Assembly (NCBI GenBank): GCA_964472195.1
Contig: CAYYJH010000036.1
Location: 1 to 25,912, forward strand
Length of the DNA stretch: 25,912 nucleotides
From: BS750m-G4 sp964472195
GTDB taxonomy: Bacteria > Bacteroidota > Ignavibacteria > Tepidaquicellales > Tepidaquicellaceae
Direction: 5' to 3'
The notes beneath the pieces were generated by a model. The model did not search any database and had not been told where the DNA came from. It was given only the letters and a program-made list of their open reading frames with translations. The position numbers and the translations under genes are program-made. Within the stretch, counting starts at the first letter, position 1; each line of letters opens with the position of its first letter. Positions 1 through 8,362 of this stretch are shown piece after piece.

Positions 1-337
1 ATTATATTGTATTATTTTTATCCTTTGTAACTTTAACATTACTTTAATTAACTCCGTCAGAATATTGATAGCAGTTTCACCAGGAGTTTCAGCATTAATG
101 TTTATACCAATTGGCATATTTACTTTATCTAATTCCACCGCTATTCCAAGATTTCCTTGAATAAACATTTTTTCAATTCACACCCGACAATTGTTCCGGA
201 AATTATTGAATCCTCATAAACAATCATTTTTGCTCCGGGCTTCCGGGGGTAGAACCTCTCGGAGATACAACGATACACAAAGCAGCATTTTTATTACTGT
301 TAATGATGCTTAATATTTCTTCATATATATCTTTCAA
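1..337 (-). pseudogene. XdhC/CoxI-family protein, decayed remnant (runs off the left edge)
   Basis: Three broken pieces in different minus-strand frames resemble the two ends of an XdhC-family protein, which inserts or protects the molybdenum cofactor of xanthine-dehydrogenase-type enzymes. The N-terminal piece starts near a TTG at 337 and reads YLKDIYEEILSIINSNKN, then VVSPRGSTPG, ending at a TGA at 226-224. Restoring one C in the run opposite GGGGG (245-249) gives STPRKPGAKMIVYED and SGTIVG, the family's conserved N-terminal core; that frame stops at 143-141. A third frame, open from about 168 to the window edge, reads MPIGININAETPGETAINIL, the typical XdhC C-terminal motif. The whole central part, including most of the NAD-binding domain, is absent. 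I read this as one internal deletion plus frameshifts. A misassembly or sequencing error is possible for the homopolymer shift but does not explain the missing middle. Confidence 0.72.
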
Positions 338-345
338 ATATTGTA

Positions 346-951
346 CTACACTGGGAAAAATTCATTGTCAAAATAAAATCTATAATCTTCAATTGTATTA
401 ATATTAGCTAATATTTTCTTATTTTCTACTGAAATCGACTTTCTCTTGAAATGTTTTAGTTTTTCCTTAAAATTAATATATACATTCTTTTCTTCGATAA
501 TCGATTGAATTACATTACTTGAAATTAAAATTGGATGTCCTCCTTTTTCGAGATACATTGGAACAACATAACCATTATTAACTCTTGAAGTATAAATTTT
601 TTTCAATAAATACTGGTCAATAAATGGATTGTCAATGTTTTGAATGAAACAATTTTCGACATTTTGTAATGCTTTAGCACCAAGTTGTATCGAATAAAAT
701 CTACCAAAATCACTGTGATTATTCAAAATAATTGAAGTTTTTGATGAAATATTGGATGAATTCTTATCCCACGGCTGATTATTCAATTCTTTATTAAGTA
801 CAATGATTACCTCAGAACACACAAAATTATGATATTCCAGTACAATTTTCTCAATAAAAGTTAATTGCGAATCAAACGGTAAGAAAGGTTTGGGGTGTTT
901 CATACGATCTGAACTTCCCCCGGCTAATATAATAACACCTAAATGATTCAA
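346..951 (-). CDS. MobA/MocA-like molybdenum cofactor nucleotidyltransferase
   Basis: This 201-residue protein has the NTP-transferase signature of the MobA/MocA family: LAGGSSDRMKHPK at residues 9-21, with the glycine-rich nucleotide loop and the Arg and Lys expected to bind phosphates. The acidic metal-site region is QNIDNPFI (104-111), GGHPILIS lies at 137-144, and the C-terminal NINTIEDY (183-190) corresponds to the family's usual D-I-D-T-P-E-D-Y. Family members attach CMP or GMP to molybdopterin to make the dinucleotide cofactor. The length is normal for a single-domain MocA. It lies just upstream of the XdhC remnant on the same strand, which is the usual pairing for molybdenum hydroxylase maturation; a hydroxylase such as 4-hydroxybenzoyl-CoA reductase may lie beyond the left edge (inference). 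It is divergent from the bcr genes. CMP versus GMP specificity cannot be told. Confidence 0.8.
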   Translation of the reverse strand: MNHLGVIILAGGSSDRMKHPKPFLPFDSQLTFIEKIVLEYHNFVCSEVIIVLNKELNNQPWDKNSSNISSKTSIILNNHSDFGRFYSIQLGAKALQNVENCFIQNIDNPFIDQYLLKKIYTSRVNNGYVVPMYLEKGGHPILISSNVIQSIIEEKNVYINFKEKLKHFKRKSISVENKKILANINTIEDYRFYFDNEFFPV

Positions 952-1078
952 AATTAAAACTATGAAATCCCATTTAATTTGTTACAAAATAGACTTTCCT
1001 TACATATCAATTATTTCGTTTATAAATACAAAAATTTATGTATTTTTTATTATTGAATTAGTTGATATTTAATAAATT

Positions 1079-1134
1079 AATTTGTAAATTTCCTAAATTT
1101 AGATAAAAACATACAAATATCCAATTTACAAATT
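1079..1134. promoter_or_regulatory. 12-bp perfect inverted repeat at the bcrC start
   Basis: AATTTGTAAATT at 1079-1090 and its exact reverse complement AATTTACAAATT at 1123-1134 flank a 32-nt spacer, and the second arm touches the TTG start of bcrC at 1134-1136. Each arm is itself an AATTT-N2-AAATT near-palindrome, with 44 bp between copies, about four helical turns. It could be a pair of operator sites for a dimeric regulator, or an mRNA hairpin that covers the translation start. The rest of the AT-rich divergent gap (952-1133) shows no clear promoter to me. AT-rich DNA makes such repeats easier to get by chance, so the role is uncertain. Confidence 0.4.
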
Positions 1135-2297
1135 TGGAACAAGCAGAAAAAATAATTGAGAAATGTAAAGATTTAGCATTCGATCTAAACTTTTCATATG
1201 CAAAAGAATGGAAATCTAAAGATAAAAAAAGAGTGCTTGTTGGATATCTTCCAATTTACTTCCCAAGAGAAATTGTACATGCTGCTAACGGTTTGGCTGT
1301 TGGTATAATGGGTACCGGTGATAGAAAACAAATCATTAAGGGAGATGCGTATTACCAATCATACATCTGCCACTTACCAAGGGGAATAATTGAATTAGCA
1401 CTCGATGGTAATCTTAACGATTTTGACGGATTTATTTTTCCTTCAATATGCGATGTGATACGAAATCTTTCCGGTATGTTTCAAATATTAGAAAAAGGAG
1501 CATTCGTAAAATATCTTGATTTTCCTCAAAACTTTCAGACTCATATCGGAGGAGCTTTCTTAATAAAAGAAATGCAGTATGTTCTTGATGAAATATACAA
1601 AATAAACAAGGTAGCAGTCACCCCATCAAAACTGAATAATTCTATAAAACTTTTTAACAAAAATAGAAAACTGCTAACTCAAATTTACGATATTCGTCAG
1701 GATTTTCCATGGAGAATTTCTTCTGAGAATTTATATTACATTACCAGAGCAGGTCTCGTCATTCCTGTCGAAGAACATAATAAAATGTTGGAGATTATTC
1801 ATGATTATATCCAAAAAGATATAGGCGAACCTCTGGATAAGATCAGGGTTGTAGTTTCAGGAGCTTTTTGCGAACAACCTTCGATTGGATTAATAAAATC
1901 AATTGAAATGGCAGGATGTTACATAGTTGATGATGATTTTTTAATAGGGTCAAGATGGATAGAAGGTAATGTAGATGAAGGTTCTTCTGATCCTCTTGCT
2001 TCATTAGCAGATGCATATTTAAACAGGAGTACTTTTTCGTCTTCTGTTTATTCAGTCGATAATCCAAAAGGAGAAAGGTTAGCACAATTAGTGATGAGAA
2101 GAAAAGCTGATGGAGTAATTTTCGCTGCACCGAGTTTTTGCGATCCTGCCTTATTGGACTCGCCAATTCTTGTGAAAGCTTGCGATGAAAAAAAAATCAG
2201 GCATGTAAGTTTTCAATACCATGAAAACACTTCACAATATAAGGTAATAAAAGAGCAGGTTGGTGCCTTCTCAGATTCAATAAAACTCTGGGAATAA
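1134..2297 (+). CDS. bcrC: Benzoyl-CoA reductase, bcr type, subunit C
   Basis: This 387-residue protein is an HgdB/FldB-family subunit of class I benzoyl-CoA reductase, the cytoplasmic enzyme that uses 2 ATP per 2 electrons to reduce benzoyl-CoA to the 1,5-dienoyl-CoA. Conserved stretches include GYLPIYFPREIVHAA (37-51), GDAYYQSYICHLPR (70-83), FPSICDVIRNLSGM (102-115), SGAFCEQPS (242-250), and AAPSFCDPALLD (331-342). Cysteines 79, 106, 246 and 336 include the likely ligands of its [4Fe-4S] cluster. The start is TTG at 1134: an in-frame TAA at 1104 closes the frame upstream and the first ATG lies about 58 codons in. It leads a tight C-B-A-D gene group, the same order as Thauera aromatica bcrCBAD, 47 bp before bcrB. 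A 2-hydroxyacyl-CoA dehydratase subunit is the alternative, but the motifs and neighbours favour BcrC. Confidence 0.87.
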   Translation: MEQAEKIIEKCKDLAFDLNFSYAKEWKSKDKKRVLVGYLPIYFPREIVHAANGLAVGIMGTGDRKQIIKGDAYYQSYICHLPRGIIELALDGNLNDFDGFIFPSICDVIRNLSGMFQILEKGAFVKYLDFPQNFQTHIGGAFLIKEMQYVLDEIYKINKVAVTPSKLNNSIKLFNKNRKLLTQIYDIRQDFPWRISSENLYYITRAGLVIPVEEHNKMLEIIHDYIQKDIGEPLDKIRVVVSGAFCEQPSIGLIKSIEMAGCYIVDDDFLIGSRWIEGNVDEGSSDPLASLADAYLNRSTFSSSVYSVDNPKGERLAQLVMRRKADGVIFAAPSFCDPALLDSPILVKACDEKKIRHVSFQYHENTSQYKVIKEQVGAFSDSIKLWE

Positions 2298-2344
2298 ACC
2301 ACTGTAATTTCTTGAAAATAATCTAAAACATAAAAGAAACAGTT

Positions 2345-3637
2345 ATGACTAAAGATATCGAAAAAGAAAAAAGTATGATCCTCCAGAAGAAAATGATTGG
2401 AAAACTCTTTAAGGAAATAAGTGCTGCAAAAGAAACAGGTAAAAAAGTTGTATACACTTTTGTTCCCGGCAATCTCTCAGAATTAATATATGCTTTCGAT
2501 ATGCTTCCTGTTTATCCTGAAATAAATGCACTTCAATCAGGAATGCGAAAGTCATCGGGTTCATACATACGTGTAGCAGAAAAACATGGACATTCGGAAG
2601 ATGTTTGTACTTACGTAAAATGTGATATTGGTATGATGCTTAACGGAAATATCGGACCTACGGGGGAAAAAATCCCTGAACCTGATCTATTACTACTCAG
2701 CTACACGGGCTGTTTTACTTTTATGAAATGGTTTGAAAACCTCGAACAATTGTATCCTAATGTTCCTATTGCAATGTTACATACTCCTTACCAGGAAAAA
2801 GGAGAAATAACAGACGAGATGATTCAGTACATGGTGAAACAATTGAAAGAAGAAGTCATTCCAAAAATGGAAATGGTGTCAGGGAAAAAATTAGATGAAG
2901 AAAAATTAGAAAAAATTCTTGAGAACTCTGCTAAAGCAGAGGATTTGATAGTTAAGATATTTGACACAACCGAAAACAGACCTTCACCAATCGATGCATT
3001 TTTTGCAGGAGTGTATTATATAGGTCCAATTAATATTGGATTTCGAGGAACCCCAGAAGCAGTTACTTATTATGAGGAATTATACAAGGAAATTTTAGGA
3101 CGTGTTGCAAAAAGATTAGGACCAATAACTCCTGAAGGAGAAGTCGATGAGAAATTCAGACTTGTAGTTGAGGGACCTCCAAACTGGACAAGCTTTAGGG
3201 AATTCTGGAAACTATTTTACGATTTCGGAGCCGTCATTGTCTCTTCTTCATATACTAAAGTTGGAGGCGTATACGATACCGGCTTTAGACACAATCCTAA
3301 AAAACCATTTGAAAGTTTTGCTAAATACTGCATGAACTGTTACACTAACTTAAACCTTGTTCAAAGAATTGAATTGCTTAAAAACGATATAAAAAAATAC
3401 CATGCGGATGGATTCTTGATAAATTCCATAAAAAGCTGTAATTCGTTCTCCGCAGGACAACTATTAATGATGCGTTCGATCGAAGAAAAATTAGAAATTC
3501 CCGTTGGTTTCATCGAATCTGATTTAGTTGACCCAAGGTATTTCTCGTATTCCAACATTAAGAATAGACTCGACTCTTTCTTTCAAATGCTTGAACAACG
3601 AAAACTCATTACTAATCATAAAACTGAGGTAGCATGA
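2345..3637 (+). CDS. bcrB: Benzoyl-CoA reductase, bcr type, subunit B
   Basis: This 430-residue HgdB-family subunit is the larger electron-accepting partner of BcrC and is thought to bind the acyl-CoA substrate. Recognisable family features are VYTFVPGNLSELIYAFD (36-52), HSEDVCTYVKCDIG (83-96), LLLSYTGCFTF (116-126), EGPPNWTSFREFWKLF (276-291) and the C-terminal SIKSCNSFSAGQ (361-372). Cysteines 88, 93, 123 and 365 are candidate iron-sulfur ligands, with a further CMNC at 329-332. The length fits known BcrB/BadE proteins of about 430-440 residues. The gene overlaps bcrA by 4 nt (ATGA at 3634-3637), implying coupled translation. No strong Shine-Dalgarno sequence precedes its ATG. The assignment as B rather than a generic dehydratase subunit rests on position and length as well as motifs. 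Confidence 0.85.
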   Translation: MTKDIEKEKSMILQKKMIGKLFKEISAAKETGKKVVYTFVPGNLSELIYAFDMLPVYPEINALQSGMRKSSGSYIRVAEKHGHSEDVCTYVKCDIGMMLNGNIGPTGEKIPEPDLLLLSYTGCFTFMKWFENLEQLYPNVPIAMLHTPYQEKGEITDEMIQYMVKQLKEEVIPKMEMVSGKKLDEEKLEKILENSAKAEDLIVKIFDTTENRPSPIDAFFAGVYYIGPINIGFRGTPEAVTYYEELYKEILGRVAKRLGPITPEGEVDEKFRLVVEGPPNWTSFREFWKLFYDFGAVIVSSSYTKVGGVYDTGFRHNPKKPFESFAKYCMNCYTNLNLVQRIELLKNDIKKYHADGFLINSIKSCNSFSAGQLLMMRSIEEKLEIPVGFIESDLVDPRYFSYSNIKNRLDSFFQMLEQRKLITNHKTEVA

Positions 3638-5055
3638 AGAAATGTTATTTAGGAGTAGATTTAGGTTCAACTACTTCGAAGGCTATAATAATCAACGAAA
3701 AAGATCAGATAATTGGCAGAGGTATAACAAATACCAGAGCAAATTATAAAGTAGCAGCTGACATAGCAAAGTTAGAGGCTATATATAATGCAAGATTTTA
3801 TTTACTTAAGAAAAATCTCTATGAGGAAATAAAAGTTAATCCTGAATACCGTATATATTTAAATGACATCGAGGCTGTATTTCTATATCTCCAATTTAAA
3901 AAGAGAATGAATGCCTTGCTCTCCCAATCCATCATGACCGTTGAAAATACAAACTTTCAACAAAACAAAAACAAGCTAAAAGAATATTTAAAAAATATAT
4001 TTAAAAGAGTTGATATACAAATTAAAGAGGATTTCTTAGAAAAAAATCTTGGTTCAAAAAATCAATTTTTCAGAGATGTAATAAATGAAAAATACAGTGA
4101 AGATTTAAAAAATCATTATCCCGACCACTTCGATGTTTTAATGCTCATCTTTGACAAAAGTATTACACCAGTTGAAAATGAAATGGTTGAATACAATTTT
4201 AAAGATTTAGTTTACGAAGCAATGGATATCATAAATGGAAAATATTTGGGATTAGCTGATAAAACTATCGAGAATGTAAGCGTTCACTTTGATGCTGAAC
4301 TGAATTTATTAAAAGGCAGTCACGAAAAAATATCGGATACTTTTCGAGAACATATTGATTTCGTTGCTGACCTTGAAATTCATATTTCAAACATGGTTGG
4401 TACAGGCTATGGACGAGCATTGCTCCCATTCCCCGAGGACTGCATTAAATCCGAGATACTTTGCCATGCCTTCGGTGCTCACGCTGTTTTTCCTAAAACA
4501 AGAACAGTACTCGACATTGGCGGGCAGGACACAAAAGCAATTCAAGTTGATAGTCATGGTTTAGTAACAAGTTTTCATATGAACGACAGGTGTGCTGCCG
4601 GATGCGGACGCTATCTGGGTTATATAGCTGATGAGTTAAACGTATCATTAAACGAGTTAGGACCATTAGCACTCGATGCAGAAAAAGAAGTTAATATTTG
4701 CTCTACCTGTACTGTATTCGCAGGTGCTGAACTACGCGAATTACTCAATGTTGGAGAAAAAAGAGAAGACATTCTTGCGGGATTACATAAAGCAATAGTT
4801 ATGAGAGCAATGTCACTGATTGCACGTTCCGGTGGTGTAAGAAATGAGTTCACCTTTACCGGGGGTGTCGCAAGAAATAAAGCAGTACTCAAATATGTTA
4901 CCGAATTAGTTAGATCAAATTATGGCAATGATTTGACTATCAATATTCACTCTGATTCTATTTTTATGGGTGCATTAGGAGGTGCTATGTTTGCACGCAG
5001 AAACATTAATGTCGATGTACCTGTTGCAAATAAAAAACTTCAACCCCAGGAATAA
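3634..5055 (+). CDS. bcrA: Benzoyl-CoA reductase, bcr type, ATPase subunit A
   Basis: This 473-residue ASKHA-fold ATPase couples ATP hydrolysis to electron transfer in the reductase. It has phosphate-1 motif DLGSTTSK (9-16), phosphate-2 motif DIGGQDTK (294-301) and adenosine motif TGGVARN (409-415). The interdomain [4Fe-4S] cluster should be held by C320 in NDRCAAGCGR and by a cysteine in ICSTCTVF (C356 or C359), matched by the D subunit. Compared with activator ATPases of about 260 residues it carries some 190-200 extra residues between about 45 and 240. Such an enlarged A subunit is what separates bcr-type enzymes (A near 48 kDa) from bzd-type ones. The extra cysteines C324 and C356 near the cluster are worth noting. 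It overlaps bcrB by 4 nt, with an SD-like GAGG inside bcrB, and is followed 29 bp later by bcrD. Confidence 0.88.
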   Translation: MKKCYLGVDLGSTTSKAIIINEKDQIIGRGITNTRANYKVAADIAKLEAIYNARFYLLKKNLYEEIKVNPEYRIYLNDIEAVFLYLQFKKRMNALLSQSIMTVENTNFQQNKNKLKEYLKNIFKRVDIQIKEDFLEKNLGSKNQFFRDVINEKYSEDLKNHYPDHFDVLMLIFDKSITPVENEMVEYNFKDLVYEAMDIINGKYLGLADKTIENVSVHFDAELNLLKGSHEKISDTFREHIDFVADLEIHISNMVGTGYGRALLPFPEDCIKSEILCHAFGAHAVFPKTRTVLDIGGQDTKAIQVDSHGLVTSFHMNDRCAAGCGRYLGYIADELNVSLNELGPLALDAEKEVNICSTCTVFAGAELRELLNVGEKREDILAGLHKAIVMRAMSLIARSGGVRNEFTFTGGVARNKAVLKYVTELVRSNYGNDLTINIHSDSIFMGALGGAMFARRNINVDVPVANKKLQPQE

Positions 5056-5084
5056 TCATAAATAATCGATATAATAAAAATGAA

Positions 5085-5927
5085 ATGAATAAAGAGTTGT
5101 TAACAATTGGAATAGATGTTGGGGGCAGTTATATTAAAGCTGCTTTAATAAACTATTCCAACTCACCATCTATTCTGTTTAAGAAATCAGAGAAGGTGAG
5201 AAAGCGAAACCCTGCTGAGCTTTCTGAAGATTTAATTAATAATCTTCTTAAGGCACAAAAACTAAAGTATGATAAAATAGCATACATTGCTTCTACAGGA
5301 GAGGGCGAGATGGTTGAAAGAAAAAAAGGTCATTTTTACAGTATGACAACTCATGCTAAAGGTGGTAACCATTTCTTCCCTGGAGCAAAAACAGTAGTTG
5401 ATATGGGTGCGCTTTATGTAAGGGCTATAAAAATAAATGATCAAGGAAGAGTATTGGATTATAAAATGACCGGACAATGTGCATCCGGTTCGGGGCAGTT
5501 TATTGAAAACATTTCACGATATTTAGGGCTGGCGATAGAAGAAGTTGGTGATATTTCACTTCAATCTAAAAATCCAGAGACTCCATCAGGGATCTGTGCA
5601 GTTTTAGCTGAAACAGATGTCATCAATATGGTCTCACGAGGTATATCAACTCCCAACATCATAAAAGGTATACATCTTTCCATTGGTAATCGCGTGATTA
5701 GATTGTTATCATCCATAAAAGCTGAATCTCCAATCGTGCTTACCGGAGGGATGGCAACAAATAAAGGAATGGTTTGTGCAATAGAAGAGTTAGCAAAAGA
5801 GAGTAAATATGATTTCAAATTCGTAACTCATAATGATGCAATCTATGCAGGAGCTATAGGAGCAGGTTTGTTAGCGGGGTACCGGTATCTTAAATTAAAA
5901 GAAAATGAGATGATGGGTATAGTTTAG
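5085..5927 (+). CDS. bcrD: Benzoyl-CoA reductase, bcr type, ATPase subunit D
   Basis: This 280-residue protein is the smaller ASKHA ATPase partner of BcrA. It shows phosphate-1 motif DVGGSYIK (11-18), an altered phosphate-2 motif DMGALYVR (106-113) where activators usually have D-I-G-G-Q-D-x-K, and adenosine motif TGGMATN (220-226). Cluster ligands are predicted at C132 (TGQCASGSGQ) and C171 (GICAVLAETD). CASGSGQF and the altered phosphate-2 motif are features I associate with the D rather than the A subunit. It closes the C-B-A-D unit, and the next gene is 279 bp downstream. The start chosen is the ATG at 5085; a nearby upstream ATG at 5079 is in frame and would add two residues. It could be mistaken for a 2-hydroxyglutaryl-CoA dehydratase activator, but the neighbours argue against that. 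Confidence 0.85.
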   Translation: MNKELLTIGIDVGGSYIKAALINYSNSPSILFKKSEKVRKRNPAELSEDLINNLLKAQKLKYDKIAYIASTGEGEMVERKKGHFYSMTTHAKGGNHFFPGAKTVVDMGALYVRAIKINDQGRVLDYKMTGQCASGSGQFIENISRYLGLAIEEVGDISLQSKNPETPSGICAVLAETDVINMVSRGISTPNIIKGIHLSIGNRVIRLLSSIKAESPIVLTGGMATNKGMVCAIEELAKESKYDFKFVTHNDAIYAGAIGAGLLAGYRYLKLKENEMMGIV

Positions 5928-6046
5928 TTGCAAACAAACTGACAAAAAAAACGTTAAAAGTTTTACCAACCATTACTTTACTTCAAAAAATAGATACATA
6001 TAAATTTTCTACTCTTCAAAATTTTTTAAAATAGCAATTACAGAAA

Positions 6047-6065
6047 CCAATAAAATTTTTATTGG
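6047..6065. promoter_or_regulatory. 19-bp AT-rich palindrome between bcrD and the SDR gene
   Basis: CCAATAAAA at 6047-6055 and TTTTATTGG at 6057-6065 form a perfect 9-bp inverted repeat around one T. It lies about 120 bp after bcrD and about 140 bp before the dehydrogenase gene. It could be an operator or a weak hairpin terminator; there is no T-run after it, so an operator seems slightly more likely. The remainder of 5928-6206 shows nothing else I can name. Confidence 0.35.
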
Positions 6066-6206
6066 GAAGTGTACATGTTTCAAAATAAAAATCTTTATAT
6101 TATAGACAATTTGTTATATATTATGACTTTCATATTTTTCAAATAACAGACTTTTATTAGTTTCTTCTGATTGTTAAATTTACATTAAATCAAACCCACA
6201 CTCACA

Positions 6207-6974
6207 ATGTCAAACAATAATAAAATTGGAACTTACCTTGATGGAAACTCCGCAATTGTAACAGGTGGTAGTTTAGGAATTGGCAGTTCTATTGCCTTAA
6301 AGTTAGCTGAATACGGTGCAAATGTTGCCATAAACTATCGAAAGCATAAAGAAGAAGCTGAAGAAGTAATTAACAGAATAAAATCTTTAGGCAGGAAAGG
6401 ATTAGCTGTCCAGGCAAACATTTCAAATTTTGAAGACGCTGGGAAGATGGTTGAAACGGTTGTAAAGGAATTCGGTGGTTTGAATATTCTTGTAAATAAT
6501 GCCGGGATTAATTGGGACGGGGTTATTTGGAAAATGACTGAAGAACAATGGGATAACGTCATTGACATTAATCTAAAAGGGTACTTCAATTATATCCGTG
6601 CGGTCGCTCCAATTTTTCGCGAACAAAAATCCGGAAAAATAATAAACGTTACATCTATAAATGGATTGAGGGGAAAATTCGGACAGGCAAATTACTCAGC
6701 TTCTAAAGCCGGGATAATAGGATTAACAAAAACCGTTGCAAAAGAACTTGGCAAGTATGCAATAAACGTCAATGCAATTGCACCCGGATTAATAGAAACA
6801 GATATGATGAAAAATGCGACAGAAGAAGTTCGAAACATGGCTATTGAAGAAATTGTTTTAAAAAGAATTGGACAACCGGAAGAGGTTGCAGAAGTTGTTA
6901 CTTTTATGTGCAGTGACTTAGCACGTCACATCACTGGCGAAGTCATAAAAGTTGACGGGGGTCAGTATATTTGA
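6207..6974 (+). CDS. Short-chain dehydrogenase, FabG-like (probable 3-hydroxyacyl-CoA dehydrogenase)
   Basis: This 255-residue classical SDR has the cofactor loop TGGSLGIG (19-26), the NNAG motif (97-100), and the catalytic triad S150, Y163 and K167 in YSASK. The C-terminal GEVIKVDGGQYI is typical of FabG-like enzymes. Most such proteins oxidise or reduce a 3-hydroxyacyl or 3-oxoacyl thioester with NAD(P). Set directly before a thiolase (46 bp gap) and among benzoyl-CoA genes, it may oxidise 3-hydroxypimelyl-CoA to 3-oxopimelyl-CoA; that substrate is an inference from context. A role as 3-oxoacyl-ACP reductase in fatty acid synthesis cannot be excluded from sequence. No Shine-Dalgarno sequence precedes the ATG. 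Confidence 0.82.
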   Translation: MSNNNKIGTYLDGNSAIVTGGSLGIGSSIALKLAEYGANVAINYRKHKEEAEEVINRIKSLGRKGLAVQANISNFEDAGKMVETVVKEFGGLNILVNNAGINWDGVIWKMTEEQWDNVIDINLKGYFNYIRAVAPIFREQKSGKIINVTSINGLRGKFGQANYSASKAGIIGLTKTVAKELGKYAINVNAIAPGLIETDMMKNATEEVRNMAIEEIVLKRIGQPEEVAEVVTFMCSDLARHITGEVIKVDGGQYI

Positions 6975-7020
6975 TGATCAATAAAATTTTCTTTAACTAA
7001 TTAGCTTAACTATATTAACT

Positions 7021-8211
7021 ATGGAATTAAACGATGTAGTTGCAATCTCAGCAGTAAGAACTGCAATGGGTAGATTTGGTGGTACACTAAAAGATATACC
7101 GGCATACGACCTTGGAGCAGTTGTTGTAAAAGAAGCCGTAAAACGTGCTTCGATAAATAGCGAACAGGTTGATGACGTTATTCTCGGAAGTTGTCGTCAG
7201 GCTGGGAATGGTCCTAATCCAGCACGAACGGCATCAATTAAAGGCGGTATACCTAATTCCGTTCCTGTAATCACTTTAAATATGGCATGCCCTTCAGGAA
7301 TGAGAGCACTTGCTTTCGCAACTCAGTCTATTCGACTTGGTGAAGCGGACATAGTTTTAATAGGTGGATTCGACAGCATGAGCACGATCCCATACCTTTT
7401 AAAAGGAGCACGTTGGAATGGTTTCAAAATGGGAAATAAAGTCATTGAAGACGGGTGGAGTGATAGCATTGATCCATTAATCGGGCAGGGTATGGGAGAA
7501 ACAGCTGAAAACTTGTTTGATAAATATAAGATATCCAGAGAAGAGCAGGATGAATTCGCTATTAACAGTCACATGAAAGCATCTGCTGCACAAAAGAATG
7601 GATGGTTCGATGAAGAGATTACTCCCATTGAAATACCCGGGACTAAAAAATCTCCATCAACTATCTTTGACAAAGATGAAACCATCAGGTATAAAATCGA
7701 TAAAGAAAAAATGGCAAAAATAAAACCTGCATTTAGAAAAGACGGAACTGTGACCGCGGGTAATGCCTGCGGGTTGAGCGATGGAGCAACTGCTCTTATC
7801 ATTACTCATAGAAAAATGGCTGAAAAATTAGGAGTTAAACCGTTATTTTCAGTAGCTTCTTTCAGCCAGGTAGCAGTTGAACCTGCAATAATGGGCGAAG
7901 GACCTGCTTTATCTATTCCAGCTGCATTAAAAAAAGCAGGAATGACTTTAGATGACATGGATCTTATTGAGGTAAACGAAGCCTTTGCTATTCAGGTACT
8001 TGCGAACGAAAGAGTTTTGAAATGGAATAAAGAAAAACTTAATGTACATGGTGGCGCAATAGCTTTAGGCCATCCAACTGGAATCAGTGGAGCCCGCATA
8101 TTAGTTACACTCTACCATGCTTTAAAACGATTGGATAAAAATTATGGGATTGCAGGAATCTGCGGAGGCGGAGGTGTAAGTATGGCTACCGTTATCAAAC
8201 GTGAATCATAA
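7021..8211 (+). CDS. Thiolase (acyl-CoA C-acyltransferase)
   Basis: This 396-residue enzyme is a complete degradative-type thiolase. The nucleophilic cysteine is C90 in NMACPSGMRA, NEAF is at 319-322, the catalytic histidine is H351 in GGAIALGHPTG, and the second active cysteine is C381 in GICGGGGVSM. The length is normal for the family. Such enzymes split 3-oxoacyl-CoA with CoA. After the dehydrogenase gene and beside the benzoyl-CoA genes, it is well placed to cut 3-oxopimelyl-CoA into glutaryl-CoA and acetyl-CoA (inference). General acetoacetyl-CoA thiolysis is the alternative. The two genes probably form a pair, with 165 bp before the bzd-type operon. Confidence 0.88.
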   Translation: MELNDVVAISAVRTAMGRFGGTLKDIPAYDLGAVVVKEAVKRASINSEQVDDVILGSCRQAGNGPNPARTASIKGGIPNSVPVITLNMACPSGMRALAFATQSIRLGEADIVLIGGFDSMSTIPYLLKGARWNGFKMGNKVIEDGWSDSIDPLIGQGMGETAENLFDKYKISREEQDEFAINSHMKASAAQKNGWFDEEITPIEIPGTKKSPSTIFDKDETIRYKIDKEKMAKIKPAFRKDGTVTAGNACGLSDGATALIITHRKMAEKLGVKPLFSVASFSQVAVEPAIMGEGPALSIPAALKKAGMTLDDMDLIEVNEAFAIQVLANERVLKWNKEKLNVHGGAIALGHPTGISGARILVTLYHALKRLDKNYGIAGICGGGGVSMATVIKRES

Positions 8212-8262
8212 TTTTGTTTATACTTTTTATTAATGAACCGATTAGATAAACCGCATATTCTG

Positions 8263-8277
8263 AAGGATATACTCCTT
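8263..8277. promoter_or_regulatory. Short inverted repeat upstream of bzdN
   Basis: AAGGA (8263-8267) and TCCTT (8273-8277) face each other across 5 nt, about 100 bp before the bzdN start, inside a wider CCG...CGG arrangement (about 8251-8281). It may be an operator or the stem of a weak terminator after the thiolase gene. No T-run follows. The evidence is slight. Confidence 0.22.
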
Positions 8278-8362
8278 TCGGATCAGATACATATTAAATA
8301 CAAAATCTTTTAAGTATTATAATTCACTTTATATGTTAATAATCATATCACTTCACGAAATT

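Noticed and set aside
1843..2166. A 107-residue minus-strand frame inside bcrC
   Set aside because: It is antisense to a well-supported gene; the Leu/Lys-rich sequence is low in information.
1134..5927. 2-Hydroxyglutaryl- or phenyllactyl-CoA dehydratase with activator
   Set aside because: Those systems use one homodimeric activator. Here two distinct ATPases, one greatly enlarged, accompany the C and B subunits, and had, oah and dch lie in the same window.
5928..6206. A small gene or RNA in the bcrD-SDR gap
   Set aside because: No open frame with a plausible start or any known RNA fold could be supported; only the short palindrome at 6047-6065 stood out.
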